46,121 nucleotides of DNA from a virus. The notes beneath the pieces are model-generated. The model was not told the DNA's origin. It ran no database searches and saw nothing but the letters and a program-made list of their open reading frames with translations. The translations under genes and the position numbers were made by a program. Below are positions 25,497 through 33,273 of the stretch, piece after piece; the stretch's first letter is position 1, and every line of letters starts with the position of its first letter. The stretch is from IMG/VR virus record IMGVR_UViG_3300018429_000062, positions 1 through 46,121 of that record; one strand, given 5' to 3'.

Positions 25497-25577
25497 GGAG
25501 GTTAACCTTTCATTCCCAGCGGATTCCAACTCGATGGCAAGATAGGCGAACGGTGAAAGGTTTGTTTGGGAAAAGGA

Positions 25578-26033
25578 TTAAGGGTGAGTATGGACGAGGG
25601 ACCAAACCCAACGCGGCCGGCCGCCGGTTCCTTCGACCGGATCGCGGACCGCCTTTTTCTCGACGAGCTTTAGCTTTTCGAGTTCTTTAAGAATTTCATC
25701 AAGCACCCAACGCGATAACAGTGTGGACTCCTGCAGTTCCTCGGTTTCACAAGCCGTCCACCGCTCCATCTCGAGAAGAACGCTGTCGCGGTCACTCTTT
25801 CTCGTCGCCTGACCAAACCGGTGGGCTTTGACGATCGCTTCCTGGAGGAGATCGCAAAGTTCGGGCTCTTCAATGAATCGATAACGAGCCTGCAAGAACA
25901 GGAGCTCTTGCTCCAAATCGCGGGCTCTTTCACGCTTTTTCTCGGAGATTCGCGCCCGTTTGGTTTTATTCGGAGCGGAAGGCGGAGGTTGGCCCGTACC
26001 TGAAGGATTCGTCGGGCTTGAGTGTGTTTCCAT
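25578..26033 (-). CDS. Winged-helix protein at the head of the late operon
   Basis: 151 aa from the ATG at 26033. A basic coiled coil (TKRARISEKKRERARDLEQE) is followed by a C-terminal winged-helix pattern (TLLSRWVLDEILKELEKLKL, then the wing GTGGRPRWVW). As the first gene before the late genes, with a 210-bp non-coding gap upstream (26034-26243), it is a candidate late regulator. This is inference from position and fold. The longer upstream frame passes through the gap and is not supported. Confidence 0.55.
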   Translation of the reverse strand: METHSSPTNPSGTGQPPPSAPNKTKRARISEKKRERARDLEQELLFLQARYRFIEEPELCDLLQEAIVKAHRFGQATRKSDRDSVLLEMERWTACETEELQESTLLSRWVLDEILKELEKLKLVEKKAVRDPVEGTGGRPRWVWSLVHTHP

Positions 26034-26243
26034 TCGCGAATAACTCTCAGAATGCAAAAAGCCTGGCGCGGCGGCCAAAACGATAAAGTTTGAACTGGCG
26101 CCAGATTAAGCGGATGCCCATACCATATTCTGAGATGCGTTGATGATGATTTTCGAAAAATTTCTATCCCTGGCGACTGCTTGAGCCCGCACGGGACTCT
26201 CGGCGCTCCATTCTCCAGAGAGAACCTAACGGGGGGTAGGGCC

Positions 26244-26456
26244 TCATGCTGCGGCAGCGGCGACGTCCTCATCGTGCCAGTCGTAAGCCAGCAGCTCTTT
26301 AGTGCAAGAGACAATTTGTGCTTGGTTAAGAACAAGGCGCGATCTTGATGAATGGATTTGATTGAGCAGACTGCCAGCCCGCTCGAGCGAGGCCTGGCTT
26401 TCTTCCAGCTCGCGCAAGATTGAGGAGCGCTCTGTGGACTGTATGAATTTATGCAA
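26244..26456 (-). CDS. 70-aa helical hypothetical protein, TTG start
   Basis: 70 aa. TTG at 26456 preceded by GGAG at 8 bp spacing. The sequence is helical (STERSSILRELEESQASLER, QAQIVSCTKELLAYDWHDED) and ends in a run of alanines. It follows the recombinase gene (stop 26506) by about 50 bp. Upstream in-frame sequence overlaps the recombinase and is ignored. Function unknown. Confidence 0.5.
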   Translation of the reverse strand: MHKFIQSTERSSILRELEESQASLERAGSLLNQIHSSRSRLVLNQAQIVSCTKELLAYDWHDEDVAAAAA

Positions 26457-26505
26457 GGAAGTTTCTCCGCGTTGAGAGTATAGCGGAGAAGTGGTCCAAA
26501 GGGAT

Positions 26506-27519
26506 TTAATTTTCGTCGGTTGGCTCACTCTGCAGAGGCAGCGGTACCTGGCTATAACGACCACCGTAAGGAAGACTGACTGTGCCTGAGGCCGTGCGCT
26601 TTGCCTTCTCACCTCGTCGGTTGTAGATACCGGTTGTGCTCACGTTCGCATGACCGAGCAGCTCCTGGACTGTAAGCACGTCGGTCCCACTGTCGAGAAG
26701 GTTAGTGGCAAACGTGCGTCGGAGATCGTGAGGGGTGGCCTTGATGTTCGCCTCGCGCGCACGTCGTATGACAACGTTATAGAACGACTGTCCGCTGATT
26801 CGATCGGTGACAACCTTACTGCCACGTAGACGGTAGAACAATGGCCCCGGTTCCTCGCCTCGTATCTTCAGCCAATCACGTATGGCCATGCGCGCCGGCG
26901 CTGCACGTAGGTAGACCATGCGCTCCTTCTCTCCCTTGCCCAGCACACGCAGACCACCATCTGCTTCCGTGTAACCAATCAAATCCAACGATGCACACTC
27001 AGCCCTGCGCAATCCGCCCGTAAAGAACACTGCGAGTATTGCCGCATCGCGCACGCCGGCGAGAGACTTATCCAAAGCGCAGGCGTGCATCATTGCGGCT
27101 TTGTCTTCTTCCGTAAGTGCACGGCCGGAAGCCAGCTTCTTTCCCCGGGGCCCGGAGATTGAACGCAACTGTTCGCAGACATCGGCCGGGATAAGTCCAC
27201 ACTGCCAGGCCACCTTGCCCACTCCCCGGAGCGCAACCAACGTAGCCCGCACATACGACGGCGCAGCGCCTTCCTTCTGCAATTTTCCTTTTGCGATTAG
27301 TGCGATTTCAGGGAGGCAGTGAGGGTCGAGCTCGGGAAAGCCGGCCAGGGTAAGGGCGCGTTCTATCTTCGCGCGCATTGAGCGCGGGCCATCGATCCCC
27401 GAAAGAGAGGCGAGATAGACTTCAACAGGATTTGCGTTGCGTGAGCGTGCCACGGGGAACGCTAGCACTGTCGCCGGCTGAATTTTCGCGACGCGTTGTT
27501 GGGACTGATTAGTTGCCAC
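26506..27519 (-). CDS. XerC/D-like tyrosine recombinase (second recombinase of the prophage)
   Basis: 337 aa from GTG at 27519 (GAGAGG seven bases upstream). Catalytic residues visible: Arg in TGGLRRAECASL, Lys in the GKGEKERMV hairpin, H-x-x-R in TPHDLRRTFATNLL, His in LLGHANVSTTGIYNRR and the Tyr in that last motif. An N-terminal SAM-like core-binding domain precedes. It lies immediately after the replication initiator, far from the attachment site, so it is less likely to be the integrase than the gene at 43062. Plausible roles are dimer or concatemer resolution of the phage genome, or a captured integrase of a nested element. Confidence 0.9.
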   Translation of the reverse strand: MATNQSQQRVAKIQPATVLAFPVARSRNANPVEVYLASLSGIDGPRSMRAKIERALTLAGFPELDPHCLPEIALIAKGKLQKEGAAPSYVRATLVALRGVGKVAWQCGLIPADVCEQLRSISGPRGKKLASGRALTEEDKAAMMHACALDKSLAGVRDAAILAVFFTGGLRRAECASLDLIGYTEADGGLRVLGKGEKERMVYLRAAPARMAIRDWLKIRGEEPGPLFYRLRGSKVVTDRISGQSFYNVVIRRAREANIKATPHDLRRTFATNLLDSGTDVLTVQELLGHANVSTTGIYNRRGEKAKRTASGTVSLPYGGRYSQVPLPLQSEPTDEN

Positions 27520-27530
27520 GATGTTTCCTC

Positions 27531-28715
27531 TCAACTCGCTTCCGCAGTTCTGAATACATTTCCGGCCGCCGTGTGCCGGCACGGCCGTGAGTTAGGCAGA
27601 GACCACTCAACGTCAAAACCGTCGCAGCCCGCTTCACTCAGCGCCTGTCCCAGCAGGTTTGCATAGTTCACTTTCACCCAGTCTCGGACCACCTGATTAG
27701 GCGCCCAGAGGTGAAGAATGCGTCGCACCACGTCCAGTTCCACGAGGCGAATAGGGATCAACCACGTCTCGAACCCTTCACCGTGCAGTTTGGTGGAAAG
27801 TGAAGCGAGCACCTGATTCCAAACTGTGTTTCCGCTTTCTTCCGGTTCGGCGTATGGAGCTTCGCTGGTTTCGATTCCGGTGGCCTGACAGTGCGGGCAT
27901 ATCTGGCAGGGGCAAGGTCGATTCTTGAGCCCGGCGCCAAGACAGCTTTCGCAGTCAGCGTTCGGAGCCATGAGGTTTGGGTTCACCGTCCGCGGTGACT
28001 CAAACTGTTCAACCACACTCGAGCCTCCGGAATACAAGTCGGGCTGCACCGGCTCACGTTCCCTCGAGAGCCAGTGGAGCAGTCGACCTTTGTTCGGCAC
28101 AGTTCCCTCCTGCGCACAGTGGAAGACGAGTTTGTTTCTTACATGCTCGATCAGCGCCGGTGGATATAACTTGCTCGCAACCAGGTTCTCAACGAACGCC
28201 TCATCCAGCGGTTCTTTCTTAAAATCCTTTGTCTCGGTTGGAGCAGCAGCAGCTACTGGTTCCTTACTACTGGTTAGATCCTTATAGGGGGTTATAGGGG
28301 GAGTGACTTGAGATTCGGAATTTTCCGAAGTTGAGATTCGGAATTCTCCGAAGTTGGAGTTCGGAATTTCCGAAGTTGGAGTTCGGAATTTCCGAAGTTG
28401 AAGTTCGGAATTCTCCGAAGTTGGCGGTCCCGCTGGAGGTCCAAAGTCCCGGACCTTAAGCGGTGGAAAATCACCTACCAAAAGCTCCACCCTATGTCGA
28501 CCCAGCCGCTTGATCCAACCCTTTTCGATGAGCTTAGTCTTGCAGTCGGAAACATGGGTGTAACTGCAGCGCATCTCGGCCGCGAGGGTGGTGTTCGACG
28601 GGTTGCAGAGCCCCGAGGCAGTATTGCGGTGGAAGCAATAAAGCTCATAGAGGTGCCATGCGCCGGCTGTCAATTCCTTGCGCCGACGAATCGCGTCATC
28701 TGGTAATCGCGCCAC
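27531..28715 (-). CDS. Replication initiator: wHTH + DnaA domain-I-like C-terminus, origin iterons inside gene
   Basis: 394 aa. Residues about 15-82 form a winged helix (AWHLYELYCFHRNTASGLCN, NTTLAAEMRCSYTHVSDCKT). Residues about 92-140 are encoded by five DNA iterons. Residues about 254-282 are Cys-rich (CESCLGAGLKNRPCPCQICP), DnaJ-zinc-finger-like. Residues about 293-365 resemble the DnaA N-terminal domain (VWNQVLASLSTKLHGEGFET, WAPNQVVRDWVKVNYANLL), which recruits DnaB in host initiators. The layout parallels lambda O, with a DNA-binding N-terminus, iterons in the middle of the gene and a C-terminus contacting the helicase-loading machinery. The stop is followed at once by the recombinase's ribosome-binding site. 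Confidence 0.8.
   Translation of the reverse strand: MARLPDDAIRRRKELTAGAWHLYELYCFHRNTASGLCNPSNTTLAAEMRCSYTHVSDCKTKLIEKGWIKRLGRHRVELLVGDFPPLKVRDFGPPAGPPTSENSELQLRKFRTPTSEIPNSNFGEFRISTSENSESQVTPPITPYKDLTSSKEPVAAAAPTETKDFKKEPLDEAFVENLVASKLYPPALIEHVRNKLVFHCAQEGTVPNKGRLLHWLSREREPVQPDLYSGGSSVVEQFESPRTVNPNLMAPNADCESCLGAGLKNRPCPCQICPHCQATGIETSEAPYAEPEESGNTVWNQVLASLSTKLHGEGFETWLIPIRLVELDVVRRILHLWAPNQVVRDWVKVNYANLLGQALSEAGCDGFDVEWSLPNSRPCRHTAAGNVFRTAEAS
28281..28302. repeat. Direct repeat TTATAGGGGG x2 beside iterons
   Basis: Two copies of TTATAGGGGG lie next to the five iterons inside the initiator gene. They may be part of the origin as an unwinding or protein-binding site; inference only. Confidence 0.5.
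28314..28419. repeat. Five iterons (putative replication origin) within the initiator gene
   Basis: Cores at 28314-28329, 28337-28352, 28360-28374, 28382-28396 and 28404-28419, each TTCGGA-(3 or 4 nt)-TCCGAA, spaced 23, 23, 22 and 22 bp, about two helical turns. The spacing change shifts the reading frame between copies, so different peptides result (TSENSELQ, LRKFRTP, SEIPNSN). Conservation is therefore at DNA level, not protein level. This strongly resembles the lambda origin, whose iterons lie inside gene O. Confidence 0.82.
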
Positions 28716-28759
28716 GAGGTTGTTTGTTTACACTATAGAGAACAGAGCAACTAAAACGT

Positions 28760-29074
28760 TCAGCGGCGTGGCAGCCGACCTTGTTGACCTCGCCGCCACG
28801 GTCCGCGCACTACATTCGCCAGGTTAGCCGGCTTCTTCTTCGCAAACTGCCTGGCGTGTGTGCACGTCGCAAAATGATTCTTTCGTAGCACAAAACCGCG
28901 CTGTTTTACCTTCGCGCGCTCGTCCTTTGGAACGATCTCGTAGGTCGTGCCAGTGACGAGAATATTCCCGTCGGCCGAAGGCTCAACTTCAATCGGCGCC
29001 TTGTTGTGTGGCGGTTTCACATACCGACACATCATTATCTGGGCGCCACACTTTTCGCATGACCCGATGCGCAT
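28760..29074 (-). CDS. Small zinc-binding protein
   Basis: 104 aa. CEKCGAQIMMCRYVKPPHNK at the N-terminus offers C-x2-C and a third Cys with a His. The middle TYEIVPKDERAKVKQRGFVL and FATCTHARQF supply further Cys/His. The C-terminus is basic (VRGPWRRGQQGRLPRR). It is the last of three small Cys-rich genes after the E1-like gene, before the replication initiator (44-bp gap). Function unknown; nucleic-acid or protein-binding zinc ribbon likely. Confidence 0.6.
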   Translation of the reverse strand: MRIGSCEKCGAQIMMCRYVKPPHNKAPIEVEPSADGNILVTGTTYEIVPKDERAKVKQRGFVLRKNHFATCTHARQFAKKKPANLANVVRGPWRRGQQGRLPRR

Positions 29075-29079
29075 TTGCC

Positions 29080-29307
29080 TTAGACCGGCGATCGTCTGAG
29101 CCCGCAGCGACTCCGAGCGCGAGTTGTGGGGTCTCTCTTTCGTTCCAACTGATAGACCGGATACCAGAAAACCGAGAATTCATTCACCTCGCCACACCCT
29201 TTGCACTCCTCCTGAACCTCTTGTGGGGGACCGTCGGAATCTTCGAGCCAAACGGTCAAGGGTGCTTGGCACTTAAAACATTTGTCTTGTAAGGGCCAAG
29301 AGCTCAC
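29080..29307 (-). CDS. Zinc-ribbon protein, GTG start overlapping upstream stop
   Basis: 75 aa from GTG at 29307 (GTGA overlap with the stop of the previous gene). Two Cys pairs: CFKCQAPLTVW and ECKGCGEVNEF, a classic ribbon. The C-terminus is basic. It is coupled in the PRTRC operon downstream of the E1-like gene. Function unknown. Confidence 0.62.
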   Translation of the reverse strand: MSSWPLQDKCFKCQAPLTVWLEDSDGPPQEVQEECKGCGEVNEFSVFWYPVYQLERKRDPTTRARSRCGLRRSPV

Positions 29308-29525
29308 GCCGCCACCACGATCCTTTCTTCCAACAAGGTCTTGCCGCTGAGGTCCGCATTGGCCAAGGGATCCCATGTTGACTGGCACCACTCGCAATAC
29401 ATCACGGTGCAGGTCCATTGCTTACCCACAAAGGTTTTCGGTAGCGTTTCATCGAGTCCGCAGTAGGGGCAAAGCACCGATTGACGTTGGACTCGCACGA
29501 CCTGAATTCTTTGAAGATCGGCCAC
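29304..29525 (-). CDS. Zinc-ribbon protein directly after the E1-like gene
   Basis: 73 aa from GTG at 29525, which follows the ThiF stop by one base (TGA-G-GTG). VLCPYCGLDETLPKTF and WTCTVMYCEWCQSTW give two Cys clusters spaced like a ribbon or treble clef. Overlaps the next gene by GTGA. An upstream ATG at 29564 would lie inside the E1 gene and is less likely. Role unknown; a partner of the conjugation system is only a guess. Confidence 0.6.
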   Translation of the reverse strand: MADLQRIQVVRVQRQSVLCPYCGLDETLPKTFVGKQWTCTVMYCEWCQSTWDPLANADLSGKTLLEERIVVAA

Positions 29526-29526
29526 C

Positions 29527-30516
29527 TCACGCCACCATGCTCCTTGCCTCTTCCCGCAACACAAACTCCACCGGCCGTTGGATCTCCTTCGCGATCTCCT
29601 CAGGCGTGCAATAGAAAGATTTCACTGTTGTGGAAGCGAGGTTCGCAACCGACTGGTAAACCTTCAGGTCCTCGGTCACCAGTAACCGGGTGAGCAGGTT
29701 GTTGGCCATCCACGCGACGGCCGGATTGATGTTGAGCGATTGCAGGTTGGCCATCTGCAGTTCCGCGCAGCTCATTTCCGGCGCGTCAGTTTCATCACGC
29801 CCAGGGACCAGCAGCGACGGATACTGCAGCGCCGGCGACGGCAGCGCCACGCAATAGCCTGGACTCTTAACCCGGCCGTCAATCATCGGGCTTCGCTTAA
29901 CGAAGGCGCCCTCGCAGCTCGCCGGCGTCGCCGCCGTGCCGAGCATCACGCGCCCGGTGTCCTTCAGGTTGCCGCAGTCGAGCCACCAGAATGTTGGCAA
30001 GGCGTTTGGCCCAACGCGTTCCGGATTGTGCTGGAGCGTGGCGCTAAGCGTTTGTCGCGCGCGCGCATTGTCGACGCAGCCGACGATCACAATCAGCTTC
30101 GCATCGGGATTGAGGAACCGTTCTGAGTACTCCTCCGGATAGGCCGTGACGTCTAGCCCCCAGGCATTGCCGACTCGCCGCGCCAGGGCGATCGCCTTGT
30201 TCTCGCCCACCTCAGCCCGGCAAAACTTTTGCCGGCCGATGTTCTTTTCCTCAACCACGTCCGGATCGCAAAGCGAGAGCTGCACGGTCTTTTGATTGCT
30301 CTGAATCACGTACATCAACCGGGCGATATGCTCCACCGTGTAACTACCGATACCCCCGCAGCCGGCTACGACAATTTGTACTGACTTCCAATCGTCAGTG
30401 ACCACCGTCGCCGCATTCATGAAGTCCAGATTCAAGCCTGGCGCTGGGACCGCAGGCATCTTGCCTTCCGTTTGCTGCTTTGGCCCAACCTGCTTCCGAC
30501 TCTTCCCTCTCTTCAT
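29527..30516 (-). CDS. PRTRC-type ThiF / E1-like ubiquitin-activating protein
   Basis: 329 aa. GCGGIG at 52-57 is the nucleotide-binding loop. CDPDVVEEKNIGRQKF (83-98) has the Asp that coordinates Mg-ATP and the Asn-x-x-Arg-Gln motif of E1 adenylation domains. VGCVDNARARQTL and WWLDCGN follow. MSCAELQMANLQSLNINPAV (248-267) matches the PRTRC ThiF C-terminal signature and offers Cys250 as a candidate catalytic cysteine. The family adenylates the C-terminus of a ubiquitin-like protein. In the operon it follows the E2, JAB and two unknowns, overlapping the upstream gene by ATGA. Confidence 0.92.
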   Translation of the reverse strand: MKRGKSRKQVGPKQQTEGKMPAVPAPGLNLDFMNAATVVTDDWKSVQIVVAGCGGIGSYTVEHIARLMYVIQSNQKTVQLSLCDPDVVEEKNIGRQKFCRAEVGENKAIALARRVGNAWGLDVTAYPEEYSERFLNPDAKLIVIVGCVDNARARQTLSATLQHNPERVGPNALPTFWWLDCGNLKDTGRVMLGTAATPASCEGAFVKRSPMIDGRVKSPGYCVALPSPALQYPSLLVPGRDETDAPEMSCAELQMANLQSLNINPAVAWMANNLLTRLLVTEDLKVYQSVANLASTTVKSFYCTPEEIAKEIQRPVEFVLREEARSMVA

Positions 30517-31004
30517 ATCTTGTAACCCTCTTCGTTTCGCCCGGGTGTCCGGTTTCTTATTTCCAAAAGCTGAATGGGATCTCCGTCTGGAAAACGGTTC
30601 TGTAGGCGGCCGGATATTTCCTGCGCGTAATTAGCGATCAGGTCATTCGACAAATCGCAGACGGCAGACTTTGGATTTTCGACGTCCATCATGATTTTCT
30701 CGATAACACCCGCGGGCAGGTAATCGCGAAGTAAAAGATAAAGAAAGACTGTTGACCGATCCGAGGTTCTAACGCTCATGCTTTGTCGACGCTCCTGGCC
30801 CTCGGCTAGGTAATCGATATCGGATGGGTGGTAAGGCCTTGAGTGTTTTGCTTCACTAAGACGCACAGCTACGTGTGGACCACTTGCTCCGGTTATGACT
30901 CCGAAATTGCCCAGTGCTTTTACAACCCGATTCTTGAAGGCGGGAACACCGTAGGTGTTGCGAATATATTCAAGAGGATCGTAGCTTCTGCTTTGCCCGC
31001 CCAT
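30513..31004 (-). CDS. PRTRC-operon protein of unknown function (163 aa)
   Basis: 163 aa. The N-terminal half (SYDPLEYIRNTYGVPAFKNR, GVITGASGPHVAVRLSEAKH) looks like an SH3-type barrel. The C-terminal half is helical (VFLYLLLRDYLPAGVIEKIM, SNDLIANYAQEISGRLQNRF). The stop overlaps the E1-like start (ATGA). It is preceded by GGGGAGGG, which also encodes the end of the upstream gene. Not part of the canonical PRTRC set as I know it. Confidence 0.6.
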   Translation of the reverse strand: MGGQSRSYDPLEYIRNTYGVPAFKNRVVKALGNFGVITGASGPHVAVRLSEAKHSRPYHPSDIDYLAEGQERRQSMSVRTSDRSTVFLYLLLRDYLPAGVIEKIMMDVENPKSAVCDLSNDLIANYAQEISGRLQNRFPDGDPIQLLEIRNRTPGRNEEGYKI

Positions 31005-31010
31005 CTCGGA

Positions 31011-31247
31011 TTAGCCCTCCCCTTTTAGGAATTCATCGTTGGCTTCCTGCTCGTGAAATCGAACCAACCGGTCCTGAAAATCACTCTTATCAGCCGGGTG
31101 CGCTAACACAACAAAGCTTCCGGGCTTTCCCTGCTGTCGAATTACTAGGTATTCCTGCCAGTGACCCATCTTGTAATGATCGAGCGTTCGGCGCACTTCG
31201 GTCATTACAATGCCAAGGTCAGCCGCCAGATCTTGCTGAGTCGCCAC
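31011..31247 (-). CDS. 78-aa PRTRC-operon hypothetical protein
   Basis: 78 aa from GTG at 31247 (GAGAGG upstream), overlapping the end of the JAB gene by 29 bp. An N-terminal helix (ATQQDLAADLGIVMTEVRRT) reads like an HTH start, then YLVIRQQGKPGSFVVLAH and a helical acidic end. Function unknown. A small regulator or adaptor is possible. Confidence 0.55.
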   Translation of the reverse strand: MATQQDLAADLGIVMTEVRRTLDHYKMGHWQEYLVIRQQGKPGSFVVLAHPADKSDFQDRLVRFHEQEANDEFLKGEG

Positions 31248-31944
31248 TAGCCTCTCCCTTCACGCAATCGATCACGCCCGGCGGCATCTCAAAAAACTCA
31301 CTCGCCGGATACTCAAACAAGTGGCCAAACAGCCCGACTCTTGTGCGAATCGCGGGAGTGAGAAATATCGTTCCAATGACCCCGTAAACCCGGAAGCTCA
31401 TCGCGCCCTCGTCGACGTCGTCTTCCTCGCTAAACTTCGCCTCCAGCTCATGATGGCTGTGCACTTCAATCAGCGCCTCCGCTTCCGCGGTGCCCGGGCC
31501 TCGGGCTAGCGGCGCCACGCGACGCTCCGTACCGTGCTGCTCCGGAAACACCAGGTGCCAACCATTCGACGACATGACGGGCGACGGACGACGGACGACC
31601 GCAGCCTGATCTTCTCGGTCGGTCGTCGGTCTGCCGTCGTCGGTCGATTCGAACCGCAAATAGAACAACGCCTCGCGTCTTTCCTTCTTCGCGATGGTCT
31701 GCGAGATGGTGAACACGAGCGTTAACAGTTGGACCGGGACTTTCGGATACCCCCATTGCACGTAAGGCTCAAGCTCTCGCAGCCCACGCACCGACGCATC
31801 GGCTACTGGCAAACAAACCTCTAACCCAGGGCGCCGGCCGCGCGTGAATATGCCGTTCGCCGCCAGCACGTAATCCTGCAGCAGTGACTCGTCGACCGGC
31901 GGCAGCAACTCGCCGCGCCTGGCAATGTGGTGTTCAACCAGCAT
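31219..31944 (-). CDS. PRTRC protein A: JAB/JAMM metallo-isopeptidase
   Basis: 241 aa from the ATG at 31944. The JAMM core is IEVHSHHELEAKFSEEDDVD: H-x-H followed by S-x-x-D, preceded by a conserved Glu, all zinc ligands or catalytic. FRVYGVIGTIFLTPAIRTRV and LFGHLFEYPASEFFEMP are typical PRTRC A sequence. JAB proteases cleave isopeptide bonds or trim the Ubl precursor. A loop (about 100-125, DDGRPTTDREDQAAVVRRPS) is encoded by heptamer-like repeats (31573-31648) and lies outside the core. It overlaps the 167-aa gene upstream by 11 bp. Confidence 0.86.
   Translation of the reverse strand: MLVEHHIARRGELLPPVDESLLQDYVLAANGIFTRGRRPGLEVCLPVADASVRGLRELEPYVQWGYPKVPVQLLTLVFTISQTIAKKERREALFYLRFESTDDGRPTTDREDQAAVVRRPSPVMSSNGWHLVFPEQHGTERRVAPLARGPGTAEAEALIEVHSHHELEAKFSEEDDVDEGAMSFRVYGVIGTIFLTPAIRTRVGLFGHLFEYPASEFFEMPPGVIDCVKGEASGDSARSGG
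31573..31648. repeat. Heptamer repeats inside the JAB gene
   Basis: Two blocks of GACGGAC / GGTCGTC-type units lie in the coding sequence and produce a Thr/Asp/Arg-rich loop between the two halves of the JAB protein. Confidence 0.7.
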
Positions 31945-32437
31945 GCTTTTTCTTGCCTGTCTCCCCAATCGCCGGAAGTAGCGGCGCTAGCGCTCCCGGA
32001 GAACACAGTTGCCCTACTTGAGGCACGATGTGCTCGCCGATAGTCCGCCCGTCGGGCATCAGAATGTGAGCTAGAAACTCTTCCTCAAAGTCGGTAATTC
32101 CGCTTTCAACAGCTTCGAGTTTTGCTTTAATTGCCAGCGCCAGCGCACGCCACCGCTGGCGGCAAGCTTGCTCCCACTTCTTATGTTGCTGGTCTATCGG
32201 ATAAGTGTTTTTTGTGAGCTCCCCATTCCGAGTCTTGAAGATAAACTCGTCCTCGGTGCGACTGGGCAGAGGTAACTCAAACTTCAAACGTCGGTCAGAG
32301 AGTTCGAAAATGATTGCCGACCGCGAGTCTTCCTCGAAGAAGGCGTATTTGCTGGCGCCATAACGCTGAAGCGTAGATTTGATCTCTGCCTGGCTGCGCT
32401 CGCTCGATACTGTGGTTTCGGAAGCATATCTGCTCAT
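31934..32437 (-). CDS. Conserved phage/MGE protein of unknown function (167 aa)
   Basis: 167 aa. The motif series SETTVSSERSQAEIKSTLQR, YGASKYAFFEEDSRSAIIFE, WEQACRQRWRALALAIKAKL, ESGITDFEEEFLAHILMPDG, RTIGEHIVPQ is one I recognise as recurring in phages and mobile elements, without known function. Here it is inserted between the E2-like and JAB genes with overlaps on both sides, so it is cotranslated with the conjugation system. Single-strand annealing or DNA-binding functions have been guessed for phage genes of this position, but nothing here shows it. Confidence 0.72.
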   Translation of the reverse strand: MSRYASETTVSSERSQAEIKSTLQRYGASKYAFFEEDSRSAIIFELSDRRLKFELPLPSRTEDEFIFKTRNGELTKNTYPIDQQHKKWEQACRQRWRALALAIKAKLEAVESGITDFEEEFLAHILMPDGRTIGEHIVPQVGQLCSPGALAPLLPAIGETGKKKHAG

Positions 32438-33273
32438 TCCGGCATTTCTCCCGTCTCGAAATATCCCCGAATCGCTTTGTCCAGCGTGACGCCGGTGTGC
32501 GGAACTTGGCGCATCAGATCCTGAACTGGATACGGTTCAAAAGTCGGAGGGTTAGGAGGTCCGCCGTCGATCGTGATTTGCTGCCATCGTGGCGCCCGCA
32601 ATACCAACCGCACATCGTCCTTGTGCTTCTTCGACTTCCCTTCGCACCGGTGATTGTTAAAGGTGGACTTAATGAACAGCTCAAACGCGTCGAAGATGGT
32701 TCGCGCGGTCGCGCTGGGAGGTTTGAGCAATCCCCAGCAGATCGCGGCGTTGGCTTCCACGTTTGGCAGCGGGCAACGATAGACCTCGAAGTAAGGATCG
32801 AGCTGCGGCGTCTTCACCGCCCAAACGAAGTACTGCGTTCCAATTCCGAAGAACACCAGCCCGGGCAGCGGTGTCTTGATGCGATCAATCTCAGAAGTGA
32901 CGACTGGCGACCGCTGACCGGCGACCGTTGGGGTCGCGCCGTCCTCGCCATCGGTCTGCGGTCCGCTGTCTGCAGTCGGCGGCGCGAGCGCCTCCCTCGT
33001 CAGCTCGAGCTCATGCACACCTGGTGGAATAAATGCGACTGCCCACTCGCCCTTGCGGCCGTCGCCCCAGCGCACAATCTCCGGCCGCAGCCAGCCCGAG
33101 TCGATCGGGATGCCCGAGAATGCTTCGCGCACTGACGCATGCGAAACAAACTTCTCATTGCGGCCGCCCTCGATGTTCCTCATCCGCACGAGAAACTGGC
33201 CGTCGCGAAATTCAACGCACGGATTCTCAACTGCACTCTGCACCGGCGATAGAAGATTTTGACTCGCACTCAT
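32434..33273 (-). CDS. PRTRC protein B: E2-like (Prok-E2_D) ubiquitin-conjugating homologue
   Basis: 279 aa. Recognisable PRTRC B blocks: GEWAVAFIPPGVHELEL (76-92), PLPGLVFFGIGTQYFVWAVK (135-154), PYFEVYRCPLPNVEANAAIC (160-179) and FELFIKSTFNNH (197-208). This family is the prokaryotic E2-like group D. The likely active cysteine is Cys179 in AAICWG. Residues about 95-130 (ADSGPQTDGEDGATP and following) are a low-complexity loop encoded by heptamer-like repeats. It overlaps both neighbours by ATGA. It is expected to accept the Ubl from the E1-like protein at 29527-30516. Confidence 0.86.
   Translation of the reverse strand: MSASQNLLSPVQSAVENPCVEFRDGQFLVRMRNIEGGRNEKFVSHASVREAFSGIPIDSGWLRPEIVRWGDGRKGEWAVAFIPPGVHELELTREALAPPTADSGPQTDGEDGATPTVAGQRSPVVTSEIDRIKTPLPGLVFFGIGTQYFVWAVKTPQLDPYFEVYRCPLPNVEANAAICWGLLKPPSATARTIFDAFELFIKSTFNNHRCEGKSKKHKDDVRLVLRAPRWQQITIDGGPPNPPTFEPYPVQDLMRQVPHTGVTLDKAIRGYFETGEMPE
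32898..32975. repeat. Heptamer repeats inside the E2-like gene
   Basis: Units of the type GCGACCG / CTGACCG and CGGTCTG / CGGTCCG form a loop-encoding insertion in PRTRC B. Confidence 0.6.

Noticed and set aside
25670-26335. 221-aa minus-strand frame across the late-operon leader
   Set aside because: It overlaps the wHTH gene in another frame and has a composition (Ser/Arg/Leu rich) typical of a shadow. No domain.
26244-26612. Longer start for the 70-aa gene, overlapping the recombinase
   Set aside because: The extra N-terminus is antisense-free but overlaps the recombinase 3' end and reads as Arg/Cys-rich shadow. TTG at 26456 has a good GGAG.
28311-28425. CRISPR array instead of iterons
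   Set aside because: The 22-23 bp period leaves no spacer-length variable sequence between units, and the units are dyads in a coding region; no cas genes.
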